Below are positions 8,113 through 16,279 of a stretch of 64,000 nucleotides of DNA, piece by piece. A program made the translations under genes and the position numbers. The DNA lies in the NCBI GenBank assembly GCA_902761665.1, contig CACWLA010000003.1, positions 1 to 64,000 of the forward strand, read 5' to 3'. The notes under the pieces are model-generated. The model had not been told where the DNA came from and ran no database searches. It was given only the letters and a program-made list of their open reading frames with translations. Every line of letters begins with the position of its first letter. Positions within the stretch are counted from its first letter, which is position 1. Source of the stretch: an uncultured Lachnospiraceae bacterium (GTDB lineage: Bacteria; Bacillota; Clostridia; Lachnospirales; Lachnospiraceae).

Positions 8113-10371
8113 ATGAGCATGATACGGAATAAGATGCCTGCACTCTGGCAGGCAAAGTGGATCGACCCGGAGCTGCCGCACGATAAGGACGCGCGGCAGC
8201 CGGCTTCCGTTCTCCGGCGTCTGTTTACGGCAGAGAAGACGGAAAACGCGGTCCTGTACATCACCGGCCACGGCCTGTATGAAGCGCGGCTGAACGGACG
8301 GCGGGTGGGAAATTTCGTCCTGGCCCCCGGCACCGGGGACTATGCGAAACGCCTTACCGTACAGGCTTATGAGGTTTCCGGCCTGCTGAAGGAGGGCGAA
8401 AACGAACTGACGGTCACCCTCGGTGACGGATGGTACCGCGGCAGTGTCGGCATTGACGGGCTGCGAAACTATTATGGCGATGACCTTGCCCTCCTTTGCC
8501 AGCTGGAGGCTGACGGAAGGCCGGTCCTCTGCAGCGACGAAACGTGGCAGGCGTCTCAGAGCGGTCCCACGCGGGAAAACGACCTGCAGCAGGGGGAAGC
8601 TTACGACGCCCGCCGGGAGGAGATCGCGGACTGGCACGGCGTGACGCTGCGGGACTTCGGCTTTATGAATCTCGCGCCGACCGAGAGCGTGCCGGTCGTG
8701 GAAAACGAACGCTTTCCGGGCAGGATCTTCACCGCGCCGAACGGGGAGACAGTGATCGACTTTGGACAGAACCTGGCCGGATACACGGAGCTTCGCGTGA
8801 CGGCGAAGGCCGGACAGAAGATCACGCTCTGGCACGGGGAAACGCTGGACGAAAACGGGAACTTCACGCAGGCGAACTTCGATCCCGGCGAGCGAAATAA
8901 GAGCGGCATCCCGCAGAAACTCGAATATGTCTGCAAGGACGGGCTGAACGTCTGGAAGCCGTCCTTTGCGGTCTTCGGCTTCCGCTATGCGAAAATAGAG
9001 ACGGATATCGACCTGGCGGACGCGGCTTTTACCGCGATTGCCGTCTATTCGGAGATGCCGCAGACCGGCTTCTTCGCATGCGGCAATGCGGATGTGAATC
9101 GTCTTTTCCAAAACAGCCTCTGGAGCATGCGTTCCAACTTCTGCGACATTCCGACCGACTGCCCCACAAGGGAGCGGGCGGGATGGACCGGTGATGCGGG
9201 CGTCTTCACTCCGACGGCGGTTTATCTTGCGGACTGCCTGCCGGTCCTCCGCAAGTGGCTGGGCGAATGCCGCCTGGCCCAGAAGGAGGACGGGCTGGTG
9301 CAGAACATCGCCCCGGTGAACAACAGCGGCAGCATGATCTCCAACCTGCTGCAGGGCTCTGCCGGATGGGGTGACGCCTGCATTCTCGTGCCCTGGGCGC
9401 TCTACGAGGCTTACGGGGACAGGACGATCCTGGAAGAGAATTATGACATGATGTGCCGCTGGCTGGATCACTGCGAAAAGAGAGCCCGGAAAACGCGGCC
9501 GCATAATCTCCTTAACCCGTATCATAAATATCTGGTGGATGAGGGCTTCCACTTCGGCGAGTGGTGCCAGCCTGACGTGGACAACGGCGCTGCCATGAAG
9601 AAGAACATGATGCTCGGCGCGCCGGAGGTGGCTACGGCCTACTTCTTCCGCTCCGCGTCTCTTCTGGCTCAGATCGCGGAGATCCTGGAGAAGCCGGAGG
9701 ATGCGAAGCGTTTTGCGGAGATCGCCGAAAACGCAAAGAAGGCCTACCGCCATGCCTGTACGAAAAACGGGGAGATCCGCTCCGACCGCCAGTGCGAATA
9801 CGTGCGTCCGATCGCCTTCGGCCTGCTGGACGGAAGTGAGGTCCGGAAAGCGGCCGACGCGCTGAACGGTCTGGTGGTAAAGAACGGGTATCACCTGAAC
9901 ACGGGCTTTCTCTCCACGCCCGACCTCTGCCGGGTGCTGGCGGAGAACGGACACGCAGACACGGCTTACCGCCTGCTGCTGCAGACCGGCTGTCCTTCGT
10001 GGCTCTATGCCGTGAAGAAGGGCGCGACCACGGTCTGGGAGACCTGGGACGGCATCCGCGCCGACGGCACGGTGCACGATTCCCTGAACCATTATTCCTA
10101 CGGAGCCGTCACCGGCTGGCTCTTCGGCGGCGTCTGCGGAATCTCCCTGAAGGCGGGAAAACTTACGGTAAAACCGCAGCCCGGTCGGGAACTGGGCTTC
10201 GCGAAAGCCCGTTGGGAGTCGCCCGTCGGGACGATCCGGAGCGAGTGGGAATACCGGGATGACAAGCTGATCTTTGACATTTCCGTCCCCGTTCCCGCGC
10301 TGATCGAACTTCCGGACGGAACGTGCCGCGAGGTAAAGGAGGGAACGTATCACGATGAAATACTTCTGTAA
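8113..10371 (+). CDS. Alpha-L-rhamnosidase, GH78
   Basis: This 752-residue protein has N-terminal beta-sandwich domains, an (alpha/alpha)6 catalytic barrel and a C-terminal beta-domain. Asp349, Glu354 and Asp361 in the D-C-P-T-R-E-R-A-G-W-T-G-D stretch reproduce the spacing of the known GH78 active site (Asp567, Glu572, Asp579 in Bacillus RhaB). Glu643 in V-W-E-T-W-D is the likely catalytic base. It inverts and releases L-rhamnose. I chose the ATG at 8113, one base after the preceding stop, because GAGGG precedes it. There is no signal peptide. It overlaps the next gene by 17 bases. Family assignment is confident; the natural aglycone is unknown. Confidence 0.92.
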   Translation: MSMIRNKMPALWQAKWIDPELPHDKDARQPASVLRRLFTAEKTENAVLYITGHGLYEARLNGRRVGNFVLAPGTGDYAKRLTVQAYEVSGLLKEGENELTVTLGDGWYRGSVGIDGLRNYYGDDLALLCQLEADGRPVLCSDETWQASQSGPTRENDLQQGEAYDARREEIADWHGVTLRDFGFMNLAPTESVPVVENERFPGRIFTAPNGETVIDFGQNLAGYTELRVTAKAGQKITLWHGETLDENGNFTQANFDPGERNKSGIPQKLEYVCKDGLNVWKPSFAVFGFRYAKIETDIDLADAAFTAIAVYSEMPQTGFFACGNADVNRLFQNSLWSMRSNFCDIPTDCPTRERAGWTGDAGVFTPTAVYLADCLPVLRKWLGECRLAQKEDGLVQNIAPVNNSGSMISNLLQGSAGWGDACILVPWALYEAYGDRTILEENYDMMCRWLDHCEKRARKTRPHNLLNPYHKYLVDEGFHFGEWCQPDVDNGAAMKKNMMLGAPEVATAYFFRSASLLAQIAEILEKPEDAKRFAEIAENAKKAYRHACTKNGEIRSDRQCEYVRPIAFGLLDGSEVRKAADALNGLVVKNGYHLNTGFLSTPDLCRVLAENGHADTAYRLLLQTGCPSWLYAVKKGATTVWETWDGIRADGTVHDSLNHYSYGAVTGWLFGGVCGISLKAGKLTVKPQPGRELGFAKARWESPVGTIRSEWEYRDDKLIFDISVPVPALIELPDGTCREVKEGTYHDEILL

Positions 10372-12175
10372 TCCCATCAACGTCAGTTACCGCTATCAGT
10401 TCAACGCCGACCCGCGCCGGCACGGGACGCTGCAGATCTGCCGGGAAGCGGCGGATCCTTCCATGATCGCCTTCCGGGGGCGCTATTACATCTTCGCCTC
10501 CATGACGTTAGGCGTCTGGGTCTCCGACGATCTGGCAAACTGGGAGAATCACCGCCTGCCGGATGAGCTGCCCCTCTACGACTATGCCCCCGACGTGCGG
10601 GTGTTCGGAGACTGGGTATATTTCTGCGCTTCCAACCGGGAGCACGCCTGCGATCGCTGGCGGACGAAGGACATCCTGAACGGGCCTTACGAAAGGATCG
10701 AGGGCAGTTTTCCGTTCTGGGATCCCAATCTTTTTGCGGACGACGACGGCCGCGTGTATTTCTACTGGGGCTGCTCCAATGAGACGCCTGTTTACGGGGT
10801 GGAACTGGATCCCGTGACCATGCAGCCCGTCGGGGAGAAGAAGGAACTGATCTTCGGCCATCCCCATGCCATCGGCTACGAACGCATCGGCGAAGACAAC
10901 AGCACCCTTCCTGCCTCCGAAGAGGAGGTGGAGGCGAAATACCGGGCGTTCGTGAAGGCCGGCCCCGTGCCGGAGGAAATGCTGCCGGCGGAGGTGAAGC
11001 CTCTTATCCGCGGCATGTTCACCAACAAGCCATATATTGAAGGCGCGTGGATGGACAAACATGAAGGCCGATACTTCCTCCAGTACGCGGCGCCGGGTAC
11101 TCAGTACAACACCTATTCCGACGGGGTCTATGTCGGGGAGAGCCCTCTGGGGCCTTTCCGGCTCGCGGAAAACAACCCTTATTCGTACAAGCCCGGCGGA
11201 TTCCTGCCCGGCGCGGGCCACGGCTCTACCATGCAGGATGTGCAGGGGAACCTGTGGCACACGGCGACCATGCGGATTTCCGTGAACCACGATTTCGAGC
11301 GCCGTGTCGGCCTCTGGCCGGCCGGTTTCGACAAGGACGGCGAGCTGTTCTGCAATCAGCGCTACGGCGACTGGCCGATGAGCGTTTCGGGCGCCGCGGA
11401 AGACCCCTGGAGGGATCCCGCCTGGATGCTGCTGAGCGCCGGAAAGAAGGCTTCGGCCTCCTCTTTCGTCCCCGGCAGGGAACCGGAAAAGGCGACGGAA
11501 GAAAACGTACGGACCTGGTGGCGCGCGGCGGAGAACGGCCCTGACGAATGGCTCTCTGTCGATCTGGGCAGGGTCTTTGACGTTCACGCCGTGCAGATCA
11601 ACTTTGCCGATGACGGACTTGACGTCCCGTGCCCGGGAGAGATCCGTCCCGGTTCGCAGGCGAGGTACATCGACGAGGCGGATCACGTCACCCGGTGGAA
11701 ACTGGAAGGGTCGGCGGACGGAGAGACCTGGTTTGTCATTGAGGATAAGTCCGATGCGCGGACCGATCTCAGCCACGACCTCATCGTGCGCGAGGAAGGC
11801 TTTACCGCACGGTATCTGCGCCTGAGTGAGATGGCCGTGCCTTACGGGCAGGCACCCTGCATTTCCGGCCTGCGCGTATTTGGCTGCGGGGACGGCGAAA
11901 AGCCCCGCGTTCCGCAGTTTCGTGCCGAACGTACCGGCGATCTGGACATGACGGTCGATATTGCGGACCAGCCAGACACCCTCGGCTTCAACATCCTCTT
12001 CGGCAGCAGCCCGGAGAAGCTTTACCACAGTTATATGGCCTTCGCGCCCGGTGCCCGCAGGGTCGGCGCGCTGATCAGGGGCAGAGAATATTACGTCCGG
12101 GTGGATGCGTTCAACGAAAACGGGATCACGGAGGGAACCTGCGTAAAACTGAGCGGACGGGAGGAGATAAGATGA
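10355..12175 (+). CDS. Glycoside hydrolase family 43 with discoidin (F5/8 type C) domain
   Basis: The 606-residue protein starts with a five-bladed propeller of GH43 type. The likely triad is Asp34 in A-D-P-S, Asp123 in F-W-D-P-N-L and Glu229 in P-Y-I-E-G-A-W. A discoidin/F5-8C-like beta-sandwich follows at about residues 365-510, with a fibronectin-like C-terminal segment. GH43 enzymes usually remove alpha-L-arabinofuranosyl or beta-xylosyl residues with inversion. There is no signal peptide, so despite its carbohydrate-binding-type domain it appears cytoplasmic. It overlaps both neighbours. Substrate specificity is not resolved. Confidence 0.9.
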   Translation: MKYFCNPINVSYRYQFNADPRRHGTLQICREAADPSMIAFRGRYYIFASMTLGVWVSDDLANWENHRLPDELPLYDYAPDVRVFGDWVYFCASNREHACDRWRTKDILNGPYERIEGSFPFWDPNLFADDDGRVYFYWGCSNETPVYGVELDPVTMQPVGEKKELIFGHPHAIGYERIGEDNSTLPASEEEVEAKYRAFVKAGPVPEEMLPAEVKPLIRGMFTNKPYIEGAWMDKHEGRYFLQYAAPGTQYNTYSDGVYVGESPLGPFRLAENNPYSYKPGGFLPGAGHGSTMQDVQGNLWHTATMRISVNHDFERRVGLWPAGFDKDGELFCNQRYGDWPMSVSGAAEDPWRDPAWMLLSAGKKASASSFVPGREPEKATEENVRTWWRAAENGPDEWLSVDLGRVFDVHAVQINFADDGLDVPCPGEIRPGSQARYIDEADHVTRWKLEGSADGETWFVIEDKSDARTDLSHDLIVREEGFTARYLRLSEMAVPYGQAPCISGLRVFGCGDGEKPRVPQFRAERTGDLDMTVDIADQPDTLGFNILFGSSPEKLYHSYMAFAPGARRVGALIRGREYYVRVDAFNENGITEGTCVKLSGREEIR

Positions 12176-13455
12176 ACTTTCCCAAAGATTTCATGATCGG
12201 TGCGGCGACGGCCGCGCATCAGGTGGAAGGAAACAACATGCACAGCGATTACTGGGCACAGGAACAGCTGCCGCACACCAGCTTTGCCGAACCGAGCGGG
12301 ATCGCCTGCGACCACTATAACCGCTATGAAGAGGACATCCGGCTCCTGGCGGATGCGGGACTGAATGCCTACCGTTTTTCCGTGGAATGGGCGCGCATCG
12401 AGCCGGAAGAAGGGAAATTCGACGAAAACGAGATCGAGCATTACCGGAAGGTCATTGCCTGCTGCCGGGAAAACGGCGTGGAGCCCATCGTGACGCTGAT
12501 GCATTTTACCAGCCCCGTCTGGCTGATCCGCAAGGGCGGCTGGGAAGCCGAGAGCACCGTGGAGGATTTCCGGCGCTACGCGGCTTACGTGGCGGAGAAA
12601 CTGGGCAGCGAACTGAAATATGTCTGCACCATCAACGAAGCCAACATGGGGCTGCAGCTGGCGGCGATCGCGAAACGCTTCCGGCTGATGGCCGAACAGG
12701 CGGCAAAGAGCGCGAAGAGCGCCGAAGGCAGCGTGCAGGTGGGCATGAACTTCGAGAAGATGATGGAAAACATGAAGTATGCCGCCATGGAAAATGCCGA
12801 AATCTTCGGGACGCCGCAGCCGCAGGTATTCGTTTCCTCCCGCACCCCGGAGGGCGACGCACTGGTCCTGCGCGCGCACCGGGCTGCCAAAGAGGCCGTC
12901 AAAGCCCTTTACCCGGAGATCAAAGTCGGCATCACCCTGTCCCTGCACGATCTGCAGGCCCTGCCCGGCGGCGAGAAGTTCGCCGAAGACGCCTGGGAGG
13001 AGGAATTCCGTCACTATCTGCCTTACATTCAGGACGACGACTTCCTCGGCGTGCAGAACTACACCCGGACGCAGTACGGTCCGCAGGGACAGCTCCCCGC
13101 TCCCGAAGGCGCGGAACTTACGCAGATGGATTATGAATTCTATCCGGAAGCACTGGAGCACGTGATCCGGAAGGTCCGTGAGGATTTCAAGGGGGATCTG
13201 ATCGTTACGGAAAACGGCGTGGCCGTGTCCGACGACAGCCGCCGCGTGGAATTCATCCGGCGGGCGCTTCGTGGCGTGGAAAACTGCATCTCCGACGGTA
13301 TTCCGGTGAAGGGCTACTGCTACTGGAGCCTGATGGACAACTTCGAGTGGCAGAAGGGTTTTTCCATGACCTTCGGGCTCATCGCCGTGGACCGCGCGAC
13401 GCAGAAACGGACGCCGAAGGAAAGCCTGGCGTTCCTGGGAAGTCAGAGAAAATGA
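12172..13455 (+). CDS. Glycoside hydrolase family 1 (beta-glucosidase type)
   Basis: This is a compact 427-residue GH1 TIM barrel. Glu156 in T-I-N-E-A-N corresponds to the acid/base of the family's T-F-N-E-P motif. Glu347 in V-T-E-N-G is the nucleophile. The N-terminal F-P-K-D-F-x-I-G-A-A-T-A-A-H-Q-x-E-G signature is present. The substitution of NEA for NEP is notable and is seen in divergent GH1 members. It is the last gene of the operon, with an ATGA overlap upstream and a terminator downstream. It probably hydrolyses the innermost beta-glucoside. It could instead act on phospho-beta-glucosides, but no PTS gene is present. Confidence 0.9.
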   Translation: MNFPKDFMIGAATAAHQVEGNNMHSDYWAQEQLPHTSFAEPSGIACDHYNRYEEDIRLLADAGLNAYRFSVEWARIEPEEGKFDENEIEHYRKVIACCRENGVEPIVTLMHFTSPVWLIRKGGWEAESTVEDFRRYAAYVAEKLGSELKYVCTINEANMGLQLAAIAKRFRLMAEQAAKSAKSAEGSVQVGMNFEKMMENMKYAAMENAEIFGTPQPQVFVSSRTPEGDALVLRAHRAAKEAVKALYPEIKVGITLSLHDLQALPGGEKFAEDAWEEEFRHYLPYIQDDDFLGVQNYTRTQYGPQGQLPAPEGAELTQMDYEFYPEALEHVIRKVREDFKGDLIVTENGVAVSDDSRRVEFIRRALRGVENCISDGIPVKGYCYWSLMDNFEWQKGFSMTFGLIAVDRATQKRTPKESLAFLGSQRK

Positions 13456-13510
13456 CGGGACGGGCAGGAACTGCCTGATTTTAAGCCGCCGGTGACCGGC
13501 AGGAAAAACA

Positions 13511-13555
13511 AAACCGCTGAAGGACATCCATGACGGATCTCCTTCAGCGGTTTTT
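13511..13555. terminator. Terminator between the GH1 and chromate transporter genes
   Basis: AAACCGCTGAAGGA pairs with TCCTTCAGCGGTTT across a 15-base loop and is followed by a T run on the plus strand. It separates the convergent GH1 and chrA-type genes and also has A residues on the other side. Confidence 0.8.
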
Positions 13556-13571
13556 ATTGCAGTCTTTTTGT

Positions 13572-14180
13572 CTACGATGCGAAATGGAAGATGATCCCGA
13601 CGACGGCGGAGGCGGCGAGGAAGACCACGGGATGGAGCTTCCCGATCTTCTTCAGCCAGGCGGGGGCTTTTAAGGCCTTGATGCCGCCGAGGTTCATGAG
13701 GAGCCAGAGGATCACCGCCAGGATGACGGCCTGCCAGCGGATCTGCGGAAGACCGGTTTCGCCGGCCGCCTTCGGGAAGGTCAGGGCGATTACGGCCACG
13801 CTCAGGCAGGCGGCGGCGATCAGGCCGGTCGAGGCGGGGCGGAGCCCGTAGAAGGCAGCCTGCACGTACTTATTGTCCTTGAAGCGCTTCAGGATGCGCG
13901 CAACGATCAGGATCACGATGACCGAGGGGCAGATCAGACCCAGGGTCGCGGTAACGGCGCCGGGAACGCCGCGGACCAGGAAGCCCGCGTAGGTGGCCAT
14001 GTTGACGCCGATGGGGCCGGGGGTGCATTCGGAAATGGCGATCATGTCAGCCAGCTGGTCAGTGGTGAACCAGCCGGTCCTTGCGGACATGTCCTGCAGG
14101 AAGGGGAGAGTCGCGAGGCCGCCGCCGATCGCAAAAAGGCCGGTCTTGAAGAATTCAAAGAAGAGTCTGAGATAGATCAT
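13572..14180 (-). CDS. chrA: Chromate transporter half-protein (ChrA family, second half)
   Basis: This 202-residue membrane protein has the ChrA-family motif F-A-I-G-G-G-L-A-T-L-P-F-L near residues 15-27 and six or so hydrophobic segments. In the bidomain arrangement two short ChrA proteins together form one transporter. It overlaps its upstream partner by 4 bases (ATGA). The family exports chromate in some bacteria; in anaerobic Bacillota the physiological anion is usually unknown, so the symbol reflects family rather than tested function. Confidence 0.82.
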   Translation of the reverse strand: MIYLRLFFEFFKTGLFAIGGGLATLPFLQDMSARTGWFTTDQLADMIAISECTPGPIGVNMATYAGFLVRGVPGAVTATLGLICPSVIVILIVARILKRFKDNKYVQAAFYGLRPASTGLIAAACLSVAVIALTFPKAAGETGLPQIRWQAVILAVILWLLMNLGGIKALKAPAWLKKIGKLHPVVFLAASAVVGIIFHFAS

Positions 14181-14725
14181 TTCTTTCCCTCCTTTGCCAG
14201 CAGGACCTTCGCGACGATGCCGGTGACGCCGGCGCAGAGGACGAAGACGATGGGGGAAAGGTCAAGAAGGACCGAGGCCGCCAGGACCGCGATGCAGATG
14301 CACAGGGTCAGGGCGTCCTTTACGGAGGCTTTTCCGAGCTTGACCACGGCGTTCAGGATCAGGACGAACACGCAGACGCGGATGCCCGCGAAGGCGTCCT
14401 TCACCACCGCCAGATCGGCGAAGTTGCTGATGAAGGCGGCAATGACCGAGATGATGACCAGGGAGGGGAATACGACGCCGAGCGTTGCGGCGATGCCGCC
14501 GAGGATGCCCCTGTTCTTGCTGCCGATGAAGGTCGCAGTATTGACGGCAATGACGCCGGGCGTGCACTGGCCGATGGCGTAGTAGTCCATCAGCTCTTCC
14601 TCAGTCGCCCAGCCGCGCCGTTCCACGACTTCGCGCTGCAGCATGGGCAGCATGGCGTAGCCGCCCCCGAAAGTGAGTCCGCCTATCCGGGCGAAGGTAA
14701 GAAACAGATCAAACAATTCTTTCAT
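14177..14725 (-). CDS. chrA: Chromate transporter half-protein (ChrA family, first half)
   Basis: This 182-residue membrane protein carries the ChrA motif F-G-G-G-Y-A-M-L-P-M-L and the following E-R-R-G-W (residues 19-39). It is the first gene of the two-gene chrA operon and is homologous to the second. GGAG lies 7-10 bases before the ATG. The anion transported is not known. Confidence 0.82.
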   Translation of the reverse strand: MKELFDLFLTFARIGGLTFGGGYAMLPMLQREVVERRGWATEEELMDYYAIGQCTPGVIAVNTATFIGSKNRGILGGIAATLGVVFPSLVIISVIAAFISNFADLAVVKDAFAGIRVCVFVLILNAVVKLGKASVKDALTLCICIAVLAASVLLDLSPIVFVLCAGVTGIVAKVLLAKEGKK

Positions 14726-14831
14726 GATATCTCCGGAGAGTAAAATCTTATGCAGGGATTATATCCGGCTTCGGAAGAAATGTCCATATGCCGCCCGAAG
14801 AAATCCTGCGCCAAGGCGGCAAAAGAAAGCG

Positions 14832-14860
14832 ATGACAAGGCTTGAAAAGTATGATAAAAT
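14832..14860 (+). promoter_or_regulatory. Candidate promoter of the small unknown gene
   Basis: ATGACA (14832-14837) and TAAAAT (14855-14860) lie 17 bases apart, about 77 bases before the start codon, in the AT-rich gap between divergent genes. This is moderate evidence only. Confidence 0.4.
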
Positions 14861-14936
14861 ATGTTTACTGAAAATTCGGGTGCGTGGCAGCCGGCATTTG
14901 CCGGGCTGTCGGAGAGCCCTGGAAGGAGTTCTGCAG

Positions 14937-15335
14937 ATGAGTAATATTGATCACCGGAAGGCAATGGAGGCCGGTCAGAACGCACTGACCGCTCTTCGCA
15001 GTGTTGAAAAAGCCCTGGATACAGCGAAAAAACTGGGGATCGTCGATATTGTCAGCACCAGCACGATTTTCGCGACACTGAAGAGAGGCCGGGTAAATAA
15101 GGCAAGGGAAAGTGTCGCTCTGGCGAAAACCGAGCTGCAGTCTTTTGAAAACGAACTCAAGGCGCTGGGGGATGTCGGGAATATCGATCTGGATGCGGAT
15201 GATTTCCTTGAGGCTGCCGATGCCTTTGTCGGTGAAGATCCGTTCAATGCCGTATCGCAGAATCGCCTTAAACAGATTAAGGAAGCCGTGCAGCAAGCCA
15301 TCGGCGGCGTGGAAAGCATGCTGGAGAAGTTATAA
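14937..15335 (+). CDS. Small soluble helical protein of unknown function
   Basis: The product has 132 residues and I do not recognise a family. It is almost entirely predicted helix, with heptad-like Leu/Ala spacing (Q-N-A-L-T-A-L-R-S-V-E-K-A-L near residue 14, and again near residue 75), suggesting a coiled-coil bundle. A central I-V-S-T-S-T-I-F-A-T-L-K-R-G segment resembles a glycine hinge. There is no signal peptide or membrane segment. GGAAGGAG lies 8 bases before the chosen ATG. It stands alone between a promoter-like region and a terminator. Confidence 0.7.
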   Translation: MSNIDHRKAMEAGQNALTALRSVEKALDTAKKLGIVDIVSTSTIFATLKRGRVNKARESVALAKTELQSFENELKALGDVGNIDLDADDFLEAADAFVGEDPFNAVSQNRLKQIKEAVQQAIGGVESMLEKL

Positions 15336-15394
15336 ATCGCAGTTTGGCGGCAGCGGCATTCGTGTGCGCCGTCCGAAAAGCACCGCAAATACGG

Positions 15395-15432
15395 AAAAAG
15401 CGCTCCCGCGTACAGGCGGGGGCGCTTTTTTG
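15395..15432. terminator. Bidirectional terminator
   Basis: AAAAAGCGCTCCCGC and GGCGGGGGCGCTTTTTT form a strong stem around loop GTACA (one bulge) with A and T runs on both sides. It can end both the small plus-strand gene and the convergent lar operon. Confidence 0.85.
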
Positions 15433-15475
15433 TCGGCATGCAGGGCTGAGAGCCAGGCAGCAGGGAGCGGCCTGT

Positions 15476-16279
15476 TCAGGCGAGCGGCCGGTTCATGCTG
15501 CCGCTCGAAAAGCCGTCCAGGTCAAGCGTGACGTAGCGGAAACCGAGCGAGCGCAGGTATCCGGCGATCTCTGTCCGGTTTTCGGCAAGGAAGAGGATCT
15601 TATCCGGCATGACTTCGATCCGGGCAAGGTCGCCGTGCAGGCGGACGCGGAGCTGGCGGAGCCCCATGCTCCGGAGCTTTTCTTCGGCTTTTTCCACCAT
15701 CTCCAGCCGCTCCCTGTCGATCGCTTCACCGTAGACGAAGCGCGAGGCGAGGCAGGCGTAAGAGGGTTTGTCCCAGGTGGGGAGGCCGATCTCGCGGGAA
15801 AGCGCGCGGATCTCCTGCTTGCCGAGGCCGGCGTCCCGGAGAGGGCTCAGAATGCCGAGCTCGGCGATCGCCTTCATGCCCGGGCGGTAGTCGCCCAGGT
15901 CGTCCGTGTTGGAGCCTTCGGCAACGTACGGGATGCCGAGGGCTTCTGCTTTCTCCAGAAAGAGGGCAAACAGCGCTTTCTTGCAGCGGTAGCACCGGTC
16001 CGGCGGGTTCGCCGCGACCCCTTCGACCGACAGGACGTCCGCGGTGACGACAAAGTGCCGGATCCCGTGTTCGCGGCAGAAGAGGACGGCTTCGTCCTGC
16101 TCCCGGGCGGGAATGAAAACGGACTGCGCCGTTACGGCGACGGTCTTGTCTCCCAGAACGTCTGCGGCCGTTTTCAGGAGGAAGGTCGAATCCACCCCGG
16201 CTGAAAAGGCGACGGCAACGCTGCCAAGCGCCGCAAGACTGCGGCGGAGCGCCTCATTTTTTTCGTGAAGAACGTCCAT
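15476..16279 (-). CDS. larE: LarE, ATP-dependent sacrificial sulfur transferase
   Basis: This 267-residue PP-loop protein has S-A-G-V-D-S-T at residues 26-32 (ATP adenylation of the cofactor carboxylates) and a Cys at position 176 in Y-A-C-L-A-S-R. That is the same position as the sacrificial Cys176 of Lactobacillus plantarum LarE, which donates its sulfur and becomes dehydroalanine. Further Cys at 96 and 99 sit in N-P-P-D-R-C-Y-R-C-K. It introduces the sulfurs of the nickel-pincer nucleotide after LarB and before LarC. It is adjacent to larC with a 1-base overlap, so larB-larC-larE form one operon. Confidence 0.93.
   Translation of the reverse strand: MDVLHEKNEALRRSLAALGSVAVAFSAGVDSTFLLKTAADVLGDKTVAVTAQSVFIPAREQDEAVLFCREHGIRHFVVTADVLSVEGVAANPPDRCYRCKKALFALFLEKAEALGIPYVAEGSNTDDLGDYRPGMKAIAELGILSPLRDAGLGKQEIRALSREIGLPTWDKPSYACLASRFVYGEAIDRERLEMVEKAEEKLRSMGLRQLRVRLHGDLARIEVMPDKILFLAENRTEIAGYLRSLGFRYVTLDLDGFSSGSMNRPLA

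Noticed and set aside
7936..10380. 814-codon minus-strand frame opposite the rhamnosidase
   Set aside because: The plus strand carries the full GH78 active site; the minus product has no recognisable domain and no ribosome binding site.
13572..14725. Frameshifted single chrA gene
   Set aside because: Both halves have their own start, complete ChrA motif and an ATGA overlap, which is the normal two-gene arrangement.
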